DNA from: a virus | DNA length: 64,000 nt | Virus record (IMG/VR): IMGVR_UViG_3300042868_012858 | Location: 1 to 64,000 of that record | Reading direction: 5' to 3' (one strand) | Shown: one piece after another, positions 49,877 to 59,153 of the stretch | How the letters are laid out: every line of letters starts with the position of its first letter | Position numbering within the stretch: the first letter of the stretch is position 1 | Translations under genes and position numbers: made by a program | Notes under the pieces: model-generated | The model's database searches: none | The model's input: only the letters and a program-made list of their open reading frames with translations | Told to the model about the DNA's origin: nothing

Positions 49877-50872
49877 ATGGCTGGTATTAACGACTTAGCG
49901 GCTTCTATTCTGCAAATGAATAATCAGGCTAATTTTGCATCACTTGGAAACAATAGTGCTAGGGGTGTATATCCTGCTATTGTTGTTAGTACTGATGACC
50001 CAACAGGTCAAAATAGAATTAAAGCTAGAATTGTTACGTTAGACAATGAAGGAAATGTTTCAGGAGGTAAAGATAGAGATAAGTTAGATAAAGACTTGGT
50101 TTATTGTTATCCTTTAATTCCAGAATTTTTCCACGTAAGACCTATAGCTCAACAATTAGATAATTCTGGAAAGATAATTTCACAAGGTGAAATGGTTTGG
50201 ATTATTTTAGAAAATTCTTCAGACGATTCTGCTCCTAGATATTGGGTAGGTCCAATAATTTCATCTCAATTAAAGTTAAAATTTCAAGCATACGCTGAAG
50301 CGGTAAAAATGACTGACATAACCCCGTTCAACGTAAACATAGCAACAAATAATGATTTTAAAGTTGACAATCTTCTTCCTGGATCAGCCGATGTGGCAGT
50401 GCAAGGTAGAGATGATGCTGATTTGATTTTAAAACCTAGACAATTAATTTTATCATCAGGAAAATTTAAGCCCAATTCTATTATACCAAATGATGTATCA
50501 CCTTCAAACCTTACATTAACTCAGTTTGATAACAATAAGATAGGTCCGTTAAAGACTTTTTCTCAAGCAAACATTCAATCATCAAATGTAAATATCTATT
50601 CTCCTATAGGAAAATTTAGAGATAAAAATTTGGCTAAATTTGAGGTAAATGAAAACCTAAAATCATTTGGAAATTTAGCAGACTCTTTACATCCAGCTGT
50701 TTTAGGAGACGAATTAGTTAAATTGTTAGATTTAATCATTAGGGTTTTACTTACTCACATTCATACACCACAAAATCCTTTATTGCCAACTCCAGATTCA
50801 GACACACTATTAGATTACACCGTTCAAGGTGAATTGCAAAATATAATATCTAACGTTGTAAGAATTAATTAA
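49877..50872 (+). CDS. Baseplate hub protein (gp5-like, OB-fold)
   Basis: 331 residues. Residues 28-60 (GVYPAIVVSTDDPTGQNRIK) follow the start of the gp5/VgrG-type OB-fold, which organises the baseplate hub and spike. Later strands LKPRQLILSSGKF and NVNIYSPIGKF resemble gel/beta-helix pieces, and the C-terminal LHPAVLGDELVKLLDLII and THIHTP segments are common in T4-like hub proteins. No lysozyme domain as in T4 gp5. Its stop overlaps by 4 nt the stop of the convergent gene at 50869. Confidence 0.7.
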   Translation: MAGINDLAASILQMNNQANFASLGNNSARGVYPAIVVSTDDPTGQNRIKARIVTLDNEGNVSGGKDRDKLDKDLVYCYPLIPEFFHVRPIAQQLDNSGKIISQGEMVWIILENSSDDSAPRYWVGPIISSQLKLKFQAYAEAVKMTDITPFNVNIATNNDFKVDNLLPGSADVAVQGRDDADLILKPRQLILSSGKFKPNSIIPNDVSPSNLTLTQFDNNKIGPLKTFSQANIQSSNVNIYSPIGKFRDKNLAKFEVNENLKSFGNLADSLHPAVLGDELVKLLDLIIRVLLTHIHTPQNPLLPTPDSDTLLDYTVQGELQNIISNVVRIN

Positions 50873-52293
50873 AAACTTCTTAAAACTTTAAATTTAATTT
50901 TTTCATTCTGTATTCTTGCTGTACCCAATTCTTTTACTCTAAATTGGATTTCATATGTTTGATTATGTAATAGCCAATTTGTCTGTAAATCAAAATAGTT
51001 AGAAGGACATCTATCTATTACAGCTTGATTTATTGGAGTCCAAGGAATCACCTCAACTTGATTATTCATAACCATTTTATACTCTATAGCATAGTTTGTT
51101 TTTGGAGCATTAGTAGAGAAATTAACTCTAAGGTCACAATATATTCTTATGTTTTCTTCTGTACTAATAATTGAGCCATTATCTATTCCATATGTTGTCA
51201 GTGAATACGCATTTACTTGTGGCGCATTTCTCATATAATAATTGTCTTGAACAACAAAATATTGAGTATAATCTTGCTTATCAAACCCAGGGTTAAAAGT
51301 AACTCCCTCCCAAATATCTTTGTATTGTTGACCTCTAGTTGCAGCGCTCATCCAAACATCTACGAAATAAACTCCTTTATCTATTCTAGTTGGAGTCAAT
51401 CCAGATTGAACTATTGCATTTGCCGAGTTTCTTATTGTAACTGTTGATGAAGAGAAAAAGTTTGCAGCGTCATTACCGCTGAATGTATATAAAAATAACC
51501 TGCAAGTTCTATTGTTGTTTATATTTAACCTATCATCAATAAAAGATTGATTATAATTAACTTCTATATAAGGTTTAAATGCTGTATTTGTGTTTTCTGT
51601 ATAAAAAGAAGCAATATATCTAGTATCTGTACTTAATAGTTCGTAATATCTACTATATGCAACTCCTATACCATTATTTGTTGTCCCTCCAGTCAACCAA
51701 TCTAACACAATATTAGTTATATCCATATCAATATCTTCATCGCCTATGTCAAAATGTTGTGAAGCATATTGAGTAACTGCTGTAGAAGCTGTAGGGTTTG
51801 AAAATACGCCAGGTTCATCCCAAGTGTTAACTTGCGTTGCATAATCCCAATTTGAGTAGCCTGTAATTAGAGGATTTTCGCCTAGGGCTCTTACTGTGTA
51901 AAAAGATTTTGTTAAATCATAACCTCTTCCTTGATCCCAATTTTTATTAATCGGAAAGCATATTAGGTCAAAAGATGAAGATATTTTTTTATCCAAAACG
52001 TCATATTCATACTCTGGCTCTAAAACCTTGTTTCTAGGAATACTATTTGTCAATTTTAATTTAAAAGAAGAAACATAATCAACAATTATTTCTCCATTAT
52101 TAATTTTATTTTGTAAATCGGACAAATCAAATTTTAAGATATATCTACTATAAGAATTTCTCTTCTCTGGGGATGTATCAGTTCCGCCACCACCATACCA
52201 AAGGTCAGTGATACTATTTTGTCCACTATTGAAATTTTTATACAATCCAGAGGCGATAGTGTTACTTTTTGAGGGGTATATACGAAATATCAT
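50869..52293 (-). CDS. Surface/structural protein with DNRLRE-like domain
   Basis: 474 residues, beta-rich, many Asn, Thr and Tyr. Residues 1-170 contain YSRYILKFDLSDL, an amphipathic strand typical of DNRLRE domains, and IDMDITNIVLDWLTGGTTNNG, which matches the end of such domains (dVT..V..Wl.g...N.G). These occur in bacterial surface proteins and in some phage virion proteins. The C-terminal half is mixed beta. Translation is coupled to the upstream endonuclease-like gene by a 4-nt overlap (ATGA). On the opposite strand to all neighbouring baseplate genes. Confidence 0.65.
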   Translation of the reverse strand: MIFRIYPSKSNTIASGLYKNFNSGQNSITDLWYGGGGTDTSPEKRNSYSRYILKFDLSDLQNKINNGEIIVDYVSSFKLKLTNSIPRNKVLEPEYEYDVLDKKISSSFDLICFPINKNWDQGRGYDLTKSFYTVRALGENPLITGYSNWDYATQVNTWDEPGVFSNPTASTAVTQYASQHFDIGDEDIDMDITNIVLDWLTGGTTNNGIGVAYSRYYELLSTDTRYIASFYTENTNTAFKPYIEVNYNQSFIDDRLNINNNRTCRLFLYTFSGNDAANFFSSSTVTIRNSANAIVQSGLTPTRIDKGVYFVDVWMSAATRGQQYKDIWEGVTFNPGFDKQDYTQYFVVQDNYYMRNAPQVNAYSLTTYGIDNGSIISTEENIRIYCDLRVNFSTNAPKTNYAIEYKMVMNNQVEVIPWTPINQAVIDRCPSNYFDLQTNWLLHNQTYEIQFRVKELGTARIQNEKIKFKVLRSF

Positions 52294-53408
52294 AAATTTA
52301 TTTTATTTAATTTATTAATTACTTTTTCATTAAATTTAATTCTTAATAGTTTAATTTCATTTTTTTTACAAAATTCATTTTTAATACTATCTCTATAAAT
52401 AGTCAAATTATATCCAATCTCCCCTCCAAATTTTTTTATTGGCTTAAAATGTTGCATTCCATCATATTCAATACATAGGTTATGGTTTGGTAAATAAAAG
52501 TCAAATCTTAATTTCCTTCCAGTTTTTGGATTAATACATTTATCAAATGTTTTTTGTTTAGTAAAAAATATATTATTTTTTTTTAAAAAATTATTAATCT
52601 CTTTTTCGCCTTTTGACTCCCTACAATGCGGACATCCTTGTTTTTGATTTAAGTGCGCATCTGGAGTTTGTGTAAATTCCCCATGCTCTAAACATATAAT
52701 TTTAATTTTTGTAGAGTTATTTTTATAGTCAACCAAGGAATAATCATATTTATCACCATGTATTTCTTTTGCTCTAATTATTAGTGAATTAATTGTTGGT
52801 TTGAATTTGCCACTACATTTAGAGCACCCATTTTTTGCTGATATATGATTGTTAGGGTTTTGTTCAAAAATCCCGTGTTTTGGGCAAATAATTTTAATTT
52901 TTGTTGAGTTATTTTTATAATCAACTAAGGAATAGTCATATGCATTACCATGTATTTCTTTTGCTTTCTTTGTAAAATCACCTACGGTTAAAGTTTTTGA
53001 TTTAATTAAATACTCTCTTGCACATTTATCACATCCGTGCTTAAGTAGATGATTTGACGGCACTTGTATAAATTCCCCGTGTTTTGGGCAAATAATTTTA
53101 ATTTTTGTTGAGTTATTTTTATAATCAACTAAGGAATAGTCATATGTATTACCATGTATTTCTTTTGCTTTCTTTATAAAATCATCTGTAGTTAAAGTTT
53201 GTCTTTTTGCTTGTTCTATTGCGGCGCATTTTTTACAACCGCCACCATTTAGGTGAACGCCTGCATTTTGCTTAAAACTTCCATGTTCGTTACAGATAAT
53301 CTCAACACTTTTTCTATTTCCTTCGTACACTGTATCAAAATAATCATATTTATGTCTATGAATTAAATTAGCTTTTTTTATAAACTCTTCTGTTGTCAAT
53401 TTTTTCAT
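52290..53408 (-). CDS. Homing-endonuclease-like protein with four repeat modules
   Basis: 372 residues from the ATG at 53408 (MKKLTTEEF); a longer frame reaches 53441. Four tandem modules of about 68 residues, each with a helix (KKAKEIHG), YDYSLVDYKNNSTKIKIIC, then C-x-HG-F and a CxxC, so four probable zinc knuckles that could bind DNA. The C-terminal 100 residues (RFDFYLP, CIEYDGMQHF) are a Vsr/PD-(D/E)xK-type nuclease domain. This architecture is known from mobile endonucleases in phages and giant viruses. Its isolation on the opposite strand within the baseplate genes fits insertion. Confidence 0.8.
   Translation of the reverse strand: MKKLTTEEFIKKANLIHRHKYDYFDTVYEGNRKSVEIICNEHGSFKQNAGVHLNGGGCKKCAAIEQAKRQTLTTDDFIKKAKEIHGNTYDYSLVDYKNNSTKIKIICPKHGEFIQVPSNHLLKHGCDKCAREYLIKSKTLTVGDFTKKAKEIHGNAYDYSLVDYKNNSTKIKIICPKHGIFEQNPNNHISAKNGCSKCSGKFKPTINSLIIRAKEIHGDKYDYSLVDYKNNSTKIKIICLEHGEFTQTPDAHLNQKQGCPHCRESKGEKEINNFLKKNNIFFTKQKTFDKCINPKTGRKLRFDFYLPNHNLCIEYDGMQHFKPIKKFGGEIGYNLTIYRDSIKNEFCKKNEIKLLRIKFNEKVINKLNKINL
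52872..52980 (-). repeat. Module-repeat copy 1 in endonuclease-like gene
   Basis: About 109 bp nearly identical to 53076-53184 (offset exactly 204 bp, 68 codons). Only a few substitutions, so the duplication or conversion is recent. Confidence 0.85.
53076..53184 (-). repeat. Module-repeat copy 2 in endonuclease-like gene
   Basis: Nearly identical to 52872-52980; encodes the IHGNTYDYSLVDYKNN unit. A more diverged third copy lies near 52694-52770. Confidence 0.85.
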
Positions 53409-53411
53409 ACT

Positions 53412-53420
53412 TATAAATAT
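53412..53420 (-). promoter_or_regulatory. Late-type motif ATATTTATA
   Basis: ATATTTATA on the minus strand only 3 nt before ATG 53408. A second copy (CTATTTATA, 53481-53489) is 72 nt upstream, so which one matters is unclear. Confidence 0.3.
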
Positions 53421-53480
53421 TCGAAAAAAACATTGTTTCATTTTGTAGGATATGTTGTAAATGTGTTCATTGCTTTTTTC

Positions 53481-53489
53481 TATAAATAG
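53481..53489 (-). promoter_or_regulatory. Late-type motif CTATTTATA
   Basis: CTATTTATA on the minus strand in the divergent gap between the endonuclease-like gene and gp25. Better spaced for a promoter than the copy at 53412-53420. Confidence 0.35.
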
Positions 53490-53514
53490 ATTTTTGTTTA
53501 TTTTTTTTACTCAT

Positions 53515-53523
53515 CTATTTATA
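53515..53523 (+). promoter_or_regulatory. Late-type motif CTATTTATA
   Basis: CTATTTATA 18 nt before ATG 53542. It lies inside the longer frame from 53461, supporting the downstream start. Confidence 0.5.
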
Positions 53524-53541
53524 TTTAAAAAGAATAATTAT

Positions 53542-53931
53542 ATGGCTGTAGGAGTAAGATTCCCATTTCAAGAAACCAACGAAGGGGGTGTATTTAGATA
53601 CACAAAATCCTCTGAGGAGGCAATTAGAACAAATTTAATTTCTCTTTTGACTACTAAAAAGAAGCAAAGGGTGATGAACAACAATTTGTATTCACCTCTT
53701 TATGAGCAAATTTTTGAACAATGGGATGAGGTGGCTCAAGATTCTTTAGATGGTAAACTTAATGATGTAATAAATAGATACATCCCAGAGATAACAATTA
53801 TAGATATACAATATACTTTTGACGAAACAACTTATGTTTTAACAGTTAAAGTTATATATTCTATAGATTATTTACCAGGCACTCAAAGTTCTGTAGAAGT
53901 TGGAGTTGCTCTACAACAAAATGTTTTATAA
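53542..53931 (+). CDS. 25: Baseplate wedge protein (gp25-like)
   Basis: 129 residues from ATG 53542 (MAVGVRFPF). The frame is open back to 53461, but that part is a hydrophobic, Phe-rich stretch covering the promoter-like motif and is not conserved in the family. gp25 features: FRYTKSSEEAIRTNLISLL, a KKKQRVMNN segment (the usual GERvM-P motif), PLYEQIFE, and IIDIQYTFDETTYVLTVKV. gp25 is part of the inner wedge that links the baseplate to the sheath. It is followed by gp6, as in T4. Confidence 0.9.
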   Translation: MAVGVRFPFQETNEGGVFRYTKSSEEAIRTNLISLLTTKKKQRVMNNNLYSPLYEQIFEQWDEVAQDSLDGKLNDVINRYIPEITIIDIQYTFDETTYVLTVKVIYSIDYLPGTQSSVEVGVALQQNVL

Positions 53932-53940
53932 TACTAGAAA

Positions 53941-55797
53941 ATGGAAAATAATATTCAAGTAAACTACATAAGTAGGGACTATACTTCAATAAGACAAGAT
54001 CTTATAAATTATTTGAAGACTTTTTTCCCTGACCAATGGCAAGATTTTAATGTGGCATCGCCTGGTATGGCTATGGTTGAATTAAATGCTTACGTTGGGG
54101 ATTTGTTATCATACATTGCAGACAAGAAGTTTAATGAAATGTTTTTGGATGGTCTTACAGAAAGAGTATCTGCATATAGAATGGCTAAAACATTTGGATA
54201 TAAAATTCCAGGTGTTAGACCTGCAATATCATTAGCTGATTTATCGATAGAAGTGCCTGTTACAGCAGATGGTCCAGATGTAAATTATACACCCGTACTT
54301 AGAGAGGGAGTTCAAGTTAGAGGCGCTGGTCAAATATTTGAAACAATTAGTAGTATAGATTTTTCCAATGATTACAATGAAGAAGGTGTGGCTAATAGAA
54401 TTATAGAGCCAATACTAAATGGTAATCAGGATATTATTAAATATAGGATTACTAAAAGAGAAAAAATAAAAGCTGGTGCAACTAAAATCTTAAAAAGAGA
54501 AGTTTTAACAGCAGACGCCACGCCATTTTATCAACTAAATCTACCAGAGCCTAATGTTTTGGAAGTTTTAAATGTAATTGTATATGAAGGGCAGTTAGGA
54601 ATAACATCAACTCCGACATATCAACAATTTAACGATCCTGATCTTAGATTTTATGAAGTGGATTATCTGCCAACAAATAAAATATTTATGGTAGATGATT
54701 CTTCTATTAGAGTTGGAGGTTATTATGTGGGTAAATACGTAGAAGTTGAGAAAAGATTTGAAAAAGAATTTTTACCTAATGGTTCTTGTACTCTTACTTT
54801 TGGTGGAGGTCAAAAAGACTATGATGCCTATGATGCTTTTTTGACAAATTTATCAGGAGAAAAATGTCAAGGTACAGATTTGGATATATCTAAAATATTG
54901 AACAATACAGCATTGGGAGTTGTTGTTCCGCCTAACTCTACAATATTTGTCAAATATAGAATTGGGGGTGGTAATTTAAGTAACGTAGGATCAAACGTGT
55001 TAACTGATGTTTCTAATGTGGACGCTCAAATGGTTGGAACAAATGCAGTCACTAAACAGCAAGTTGTAGCGTCATTGAGGGTTACGAATCCTATACCAGC
55101 AATTGGGGGAAATGCACTACCTACAGTTAATGAGCTTAGAAAATATATTGCAGCAAATTACGCTGCTCAAAATAGATGTGTAACCATAGAAGATTACATA
55201 TCGAGATGTTATCAGATGCCAGGTAAATTCGGTTCACCGTTTAAGGTTTATGGTACAGTTGAGGATAATAAAGTTAAACTTTATGTACTTACAAGAGAAG
55301 CAAGCGGAAGATTAATAACAAGCTCTACTTCTGATATAAAGAGAAACTTGTTAAGATATATTACTCCTTACAGAATGGTAAATGACTTTGTTGAAATTAA
55401 TGATGCAAAAGTTGTAAACGTACAAATTGAAACTGACTTATATGTAGATAAAAGCTATAATATAAACGAGGTTAAAGCCAATGCTATTCAAGTGATTCAG
55501 AACTTTATGGATGTAGATAATTGGGAAATGAATGAGAATATCTATATTTCTCAAATTGTTGACCAATTAAGAGAAGTGCCAGGTGTAATAAATGTCGTAG
55601 ATATTAGATTCTATAATATGGAATCTGGAGGATATTCAAACACTGTTCATTTTCAAGCTACAGCAGATAGATTTTTATTATCTACAGGAGGTTTTAGAAC
55701 GCAAATAGAATATATTGATAATACTATATTAGGAACGCCTTTATCAATGTTTGAAGTGAAGTATCCAGATCGTGATATTTTAGTGAGAGTGGCTTAA
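53941..55797 (+). CDS. 6: Baseplate wedge protein (T4 gp6-like)
   Basis: 618 residues (T4 gp6: 660). Conserved N-terminus: YISRDYTSIRQDLINYLKTFFP, WQDFNVASPGMAMVELNAYVGD, LSYIADKKFNEMF, and RVSAYRMAKTFGYK. The C-terminal half (LRKYIAANYAAQNRCVTIEDY and VPGVINVVDIRFY) matches the Baseplate_J/gp6 core. Dimers of gp6 form the inner ring of the baseplate, contacting gp25 and gp7. Starts 9 nt after the gp25-like gene. Confidence 0.94.
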   Translation: MENNIQVNYISRDYTSIRQDLINYLKTFFPDQWQDFNVASPGMAMVELNAYVGDLLSYIADKKFNEMFLDGLTERVSAYRMAKTFGYKIPGVRPAISLADLSIEVPVTADGPDVNYTPVLREGVQVRGAGQIFETISSIDFSNDYNEEGVANRIIEPILNGNQDIIKYRITKREKIKAGATKILKREVLTADATPFYQLNLPEPNVLEVLNVIVYEGQLGITSTPTYQQFNDPDLRFYEVDYLPTNKIFMVDDSSIRVGGYYVGKYVEVEKRFEKEFLPNGSCTLTFGGGQKDYDAYDAFLTNLSGEKCQGTDLDISKILNNTALGVVVPPNSTIFVKYRIGGGNLSNVGSNVLTDVSNVDAQMVGTNAVTKQQVVASLRVTNPIPAIGGNALPTVNELRKYIAANYAAQNRCVTIEDYISRCYQMPGKFGSPFKVYGTVEDNKVKLYVLTREASGRLITSSTSDIKRNLLRYITPYRMVNDFVEINDAKVVNVQIETDLYVDKSYNINEVKANAIQVIQNFMDVDNWEMNENIYISQIVDQLREVPGVINVVDIRFYNMESGGYSNTVHFQATADRFLLSTGGFRTQIEYIDNTILGTPLSMFEVKYPDRDILVRVA

Positions 55798-55834
55798 AAT
55801 ATTATATAGAACATCCTTTATTTTTTTATGTATC

Positions 55835-55843
55835 ATATTTATA
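55835..55843 (+). promoter_or_regulatory. Late-type motif ATATTTATA
   Basis: ATATTTATA 14 nt before ATG 55858, in the 60-nt gap after gp6. Confidence 0.45.
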
Positions 55844-55857
55844 TTTAGTAATTAATT

Positions 55858-58800
55858 ATGATACAACAAGAAGAATTACATATCAAACAATTCACTACGG
55901 GTGTTACTTTTTATATCTTTAGTGATGCTATTTATAATGATTTACCAGAAAGTCCTGATGAATATGAAGGACCTTTTCTTAGTTATGTCCTTTTTGATAA
56001 TCAAAATGAAATTTATTCATTAAATTATTATTCAGGAAGCACCATATGGACTAGAAATGATAAAAACAATTATATCCCAATTGGTGAGACAGGTTGGAAT
56101 TATAAAACTGGATATACTATTGTTACAACAATTGCATCGAATCTTTCTCAAGAAAATATTGACAATATGACTAGTTTAATGCTAAGTAGGCTGTCCGACC
56201 CAACAAGACCAGGGACGCCTCCTTCTGCATCAGCTGCAACTAACTATGTATTTTACAGAAAAAAATTAATAGACGATTTTTATGTTGACCTAAAGATTGA
56301 GAGAAGCTACAACTCTTTAGATACATTAAAAATAAACAATAATTTACTAAATAATTTCCCTGAACAAAATTCTCCTACAGGAGTTGTTTTTGGAAGATTA
56401 ATGGCAATACAAAAGATTAAAGATGAAAATGGTCAAAATATAAGAATACCACTACAAAATGTGCCATTAGGAGTTTTTAATCCTTCAGATGATTATCCTG
56501 AAACATTTTCTACAGATGATAACGGGGACAGATTAACATTAAACATAAAAGAGTCTGCAACTCCTAGTGATTACTTTGATAATTTAAGTTATTACACTGA
56601 CTACGACAACTATCTTAGATCGGCAGAGTCTTTTTCTGCTGTCCCAGCTCAATATAAATATATTACCAAGACAAATGAAAATGGTGAATTTATATTGTAT
56701 GATATACCAGTTGGTCAACAAACAGTGATTTTTGAAGTTGATCTTTTTAAACAAGGATTAACCAAAGACGAAATTGCGTTAAATTTTTTCCCTTTTCCGC
56801 CAACTGACCAACCAAATATAGATACTTTGCCTAGTTTTGTTTACAAGCAAGTACCTATTGATGTTGTGCCTGCTTGGGGGCTTGGTCAAACTGGTTACAC
56901 ATCTTTAGATATAAACATAAATCTAGATTTAAGAAAGTGGGTAACATATATATTGCCACCAGCAACATATTCTAATCAAAGATTGGATGTAACAACATCT
57001 CAAAGTCCAACAAAATCTTTGAAAGTTGATATTAGAGATATGACTGCCCCTGATTTTGTAAAAAGACCTATAGAAATAGTACAAATTCCAAACGATTTAG
57101 ATAGAGATTTAGGAGCTCAATACATTTGGTTTAATGAGTTTTCTCAAAAAAAGACTTCTATACAATTTACTAATTTTGGATGTCACGTTTTTAAATTACC
57201 AGCAAATATTTATGACCCATCTGGTTATAGAACTGATAAAGATGGAAACCCCACAACAAAAAAAGGTGTTTGGTTAGCTTCGTATCAACTTAATGTTTAT
57301 ATAGATAAGATATTTTCCCAAAGAAGCACGGGCGCTGTAGCTTACCCTACATCAAGCGGAAATTTTACAAGAAGTCATTATCATTTAAATTATGTGAGTG
57401 GAAATCAACTACCTGAAAGTTCAGATAGTGCTCCTCCTCAAATAGGCACTTTCCCTTATGAAAAACCTTGGTCTGCCACATATCCGAATAAATATTCTAT
57501 TCCAAAAAAACCAACACAAAAACGTGTTGAGTGGGGACCAGATAGATTATTATATCCAACAAGCACGGCATCAAATCCGATATATTATGCGGATGAACCA
57601 GCTTATTCTGATGGAGATTTAGTCGGAAACCCAGTATACGGATCAATAGGAAATGTTGGAGGCTTCGGCGTACAATATTTTGGAAGCACTTGGTTTTATA
57701 ATAGAATATCAAATGTAGCCACTAAGACCTATATGTATAAATATGAAAAAGATGTTTCTTGGTCTGAAACCTATGCAAACGGGTATGAGCCATATTGGAC
57801 ATCTGCAAACCAACCTTATACAAATCAAGAATTTCCTTTTGCTCAAATTTCTCAAGTTGTTGATGGTGAAAAATATCAAAGACTAGAATGTGGATATGGT
57901 TATTTTTTAAGACCTCAAGGGTGGATTACGATAGCTAGAGCGCCATGGGCTGGGGATGTTCCTATTGATTCTGATTTGCTAGCTGGATTTGGTTCTTCTG
58001 AAAATCCAGGGCCTGTAAGTATTTCTAGCGGAGTGCAAGGCGGTTGGTATTATAAAAAACCACACCCTCTCACTATTTATAATATAGAAAATCAAAATTT
58101 TGCATTACATTTAGGAGGGGGTAGTTTAATAAAAGAGGGTACTTTGGATTTTTATAGAGTTGTTGAATCTGGCCCTGACAAAGATGGTAATTTTCAAAAC
58201 ATTGCAGCAAATGAGACTTTTTTTATACCTACATATGTGCGTTTAAATATAGAAGGCGCCTTTTTGTGTTTTAACATAGAAATTAAAAATATAGGCGAAA
58301 TACCAGCTTCAATAAAAAACCCATATAGAGGAGCAGTTCAGGTGGATAATAACGGAAATATTGAATATTTCCCATCTGGAGCAGATTTTACTTTAGAAAT
58401 AGGCGGTAAATTTAGAATGGCAGATTCACCAGCTTCTGTTTTTATGCCAGATTTAGGAACTAATACTTTTGAGACGTATTTTTATGATGGAAGGTCTAAT
58501 TTTAGACAAGTTAGTGGCGACGGAGATTCAATGTGGGTAAGAGACACGGTAAGCTTTACATCGTTATTACTTCCTGGAAATGCTAATGTATCAGATGATA
58601 ATCAAAATATTTTTACAACAGCCAAATACGAAGTAAGCGTACTTTATTATAGAAGATATAATAGCTCAATTGACATTGAGGTTTCTAACCCATCAAGCTC
58701 TATAGATGGCGCCACTCAAACAATTCCTATTGTTGGAAACAATTATATAGGTATTAATCCTTATGATGCATTAACTTCTAGTAATAGAACTTTTTCTCAA

Positions 58801-59139
58801 GATTATGCCACCTATGAAATACATAGTATAGAAAATGATAATCAATTAATAAACGCCAGCACTGTCACTCCAGGTGGATATATAAAAAAGACTAAAACTT
58901 TATTAGGAACTGCAACCAGTAGTGGCGGTAATCTTTATTATATACGCACCGAAACAAATGGAGGTTCGCATGGTATAATACATGAAGGGATTGGAAAGTA
59001 TTTCTTTTATGGAGATGATGATTATTGGGACGATGAAGACTATACATTATACAATATGACAATAGAAGGTCCAACCAATAATTTATGGGGTAATTTTAAC
59101 GATGGAAATGAAGATTATGGATATGGCAGATTTGCTTAA
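55858..59139 (+). CDS. Large baseplate structural protein (gp7 position)
   Basis: 1093 residues. The place directly after gp6 and the size match T4 gp7 (1032), the wedge protein joining gp6 to peripheral parts; sequence evidence for gp7 itself is not visible to me. At about residues 264-306 there is a carboxypeptidase-regulatory/CnaB-like domain (KTNENGEFILYDIPVG, then VIFEVDLF). The rest is beta-rich with many Tyr, Asn and Pro, and ends with acidic, aromatic repeats (GDDDYWDDEDY). Own TATTTATA motif upstream. Confidence 0.7.
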   Translation: MIQQEELHIKQFTTGVTFYIFSDAIYNDLPESPDEYEGPFLSYVLFDNQNEIYSLNYYSGSTIWTRNDKNNYIPIGETGWNYKTGYTIVTTIASNLSQENIDNMTSLMLSRLSDPTRPGTPPSASAATNYVFYRKKLIDDFYVDLKIERSYNSLDTLKINNNLLNNFPEQNSPTGVVFGRLMAIQKIKDENGQNIRIPLQNVPLGVFNPSDDYPETFSTDDNGDRLTLNIKESATPSDYFDNLSYYTDYDNYLRSAESFSAVPAQYKYITKTNENGEFILYDIPVGQQTVIFEVDLFKQGLTKDEIALNFFPFPPTDQPNIDTLPSFVYKQVPIDVVPAWGLGQTGYTSLDININLDLRKWVTYILPPATYSNQRLDVTTSQSPTKSLKVDIRDMTAPDFVKRPIEIVQIPNDLDRDLGAQYIWFNEFSQKKTSIQFTNFGCHVFKLPANIYDPSGYRTDKDGNPTTKKGVWLASYQLNVYIDKIFSQRSTGAVAYPTSSGNFTRSHYHLNYVSGNQLPESSDSAPPQIGTFPYEKPWSATYPNKYSIPKKPTQKRVEWGPDRLLYPTSTASNPIYYADEPAYSDGDLVGNPVYGSIGNVGGFGVQYFGSTWFYNRISNVATKTYMYKYEKDVSWSETYANGYEPYWTSANQPYTNQEFPFAQISQVVDGEKYQRLECGYGYFLRPQGWITIARAPWAGDVPIDSDLLAGFGSSENPGPVSISSGVQGGWYYKKPHPLTIYNIENQNFALHLGGGSLIKEGTLDFYRVVESGPDKDGNFQNIAANETFFIPTYVRLNIEGAFLCFNIEIKNIGEIPASIKNPYRGAVQVDNNGNIEYFPSGADFTLEIGGKFRMADSPASVFMPDLGTNTFETYFYDGRSNFRQVSGDGDSMWVRDTVSFTSLLLPGNANVSDDNQNIFTTAKYEVSVLYYRRYNSSIDIEVSNPSSSIDGATQTIPIVGNNYIGINPYDALTSSNRTFSQDYATYEIHSIENDNQLINASTVTPGGYIKKTKTLLGTATSSGGNLYYIRTETNGGSHGIIHEGIGKYFFYGDDDYWDDEDYTLYNMTIEGPTNNLWGNFNDGNEDYGYGRFA

Positions 59140-59153
59140 TACGAATTATAAAA

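Noticed and set aside
52600-53300. Regular repeats that could look like a CRISPR array
   Set aside because: Repeat period is 204 bp and in frame; they are protein modules of the endonuclease-like gene.
53461-53541. Hydrophobic N-terminal extension of gp25 as a signal peptide
   Set aside because: It covers a promoter-like motif, is not known in the gp25 family, and a good start lies at 53542.
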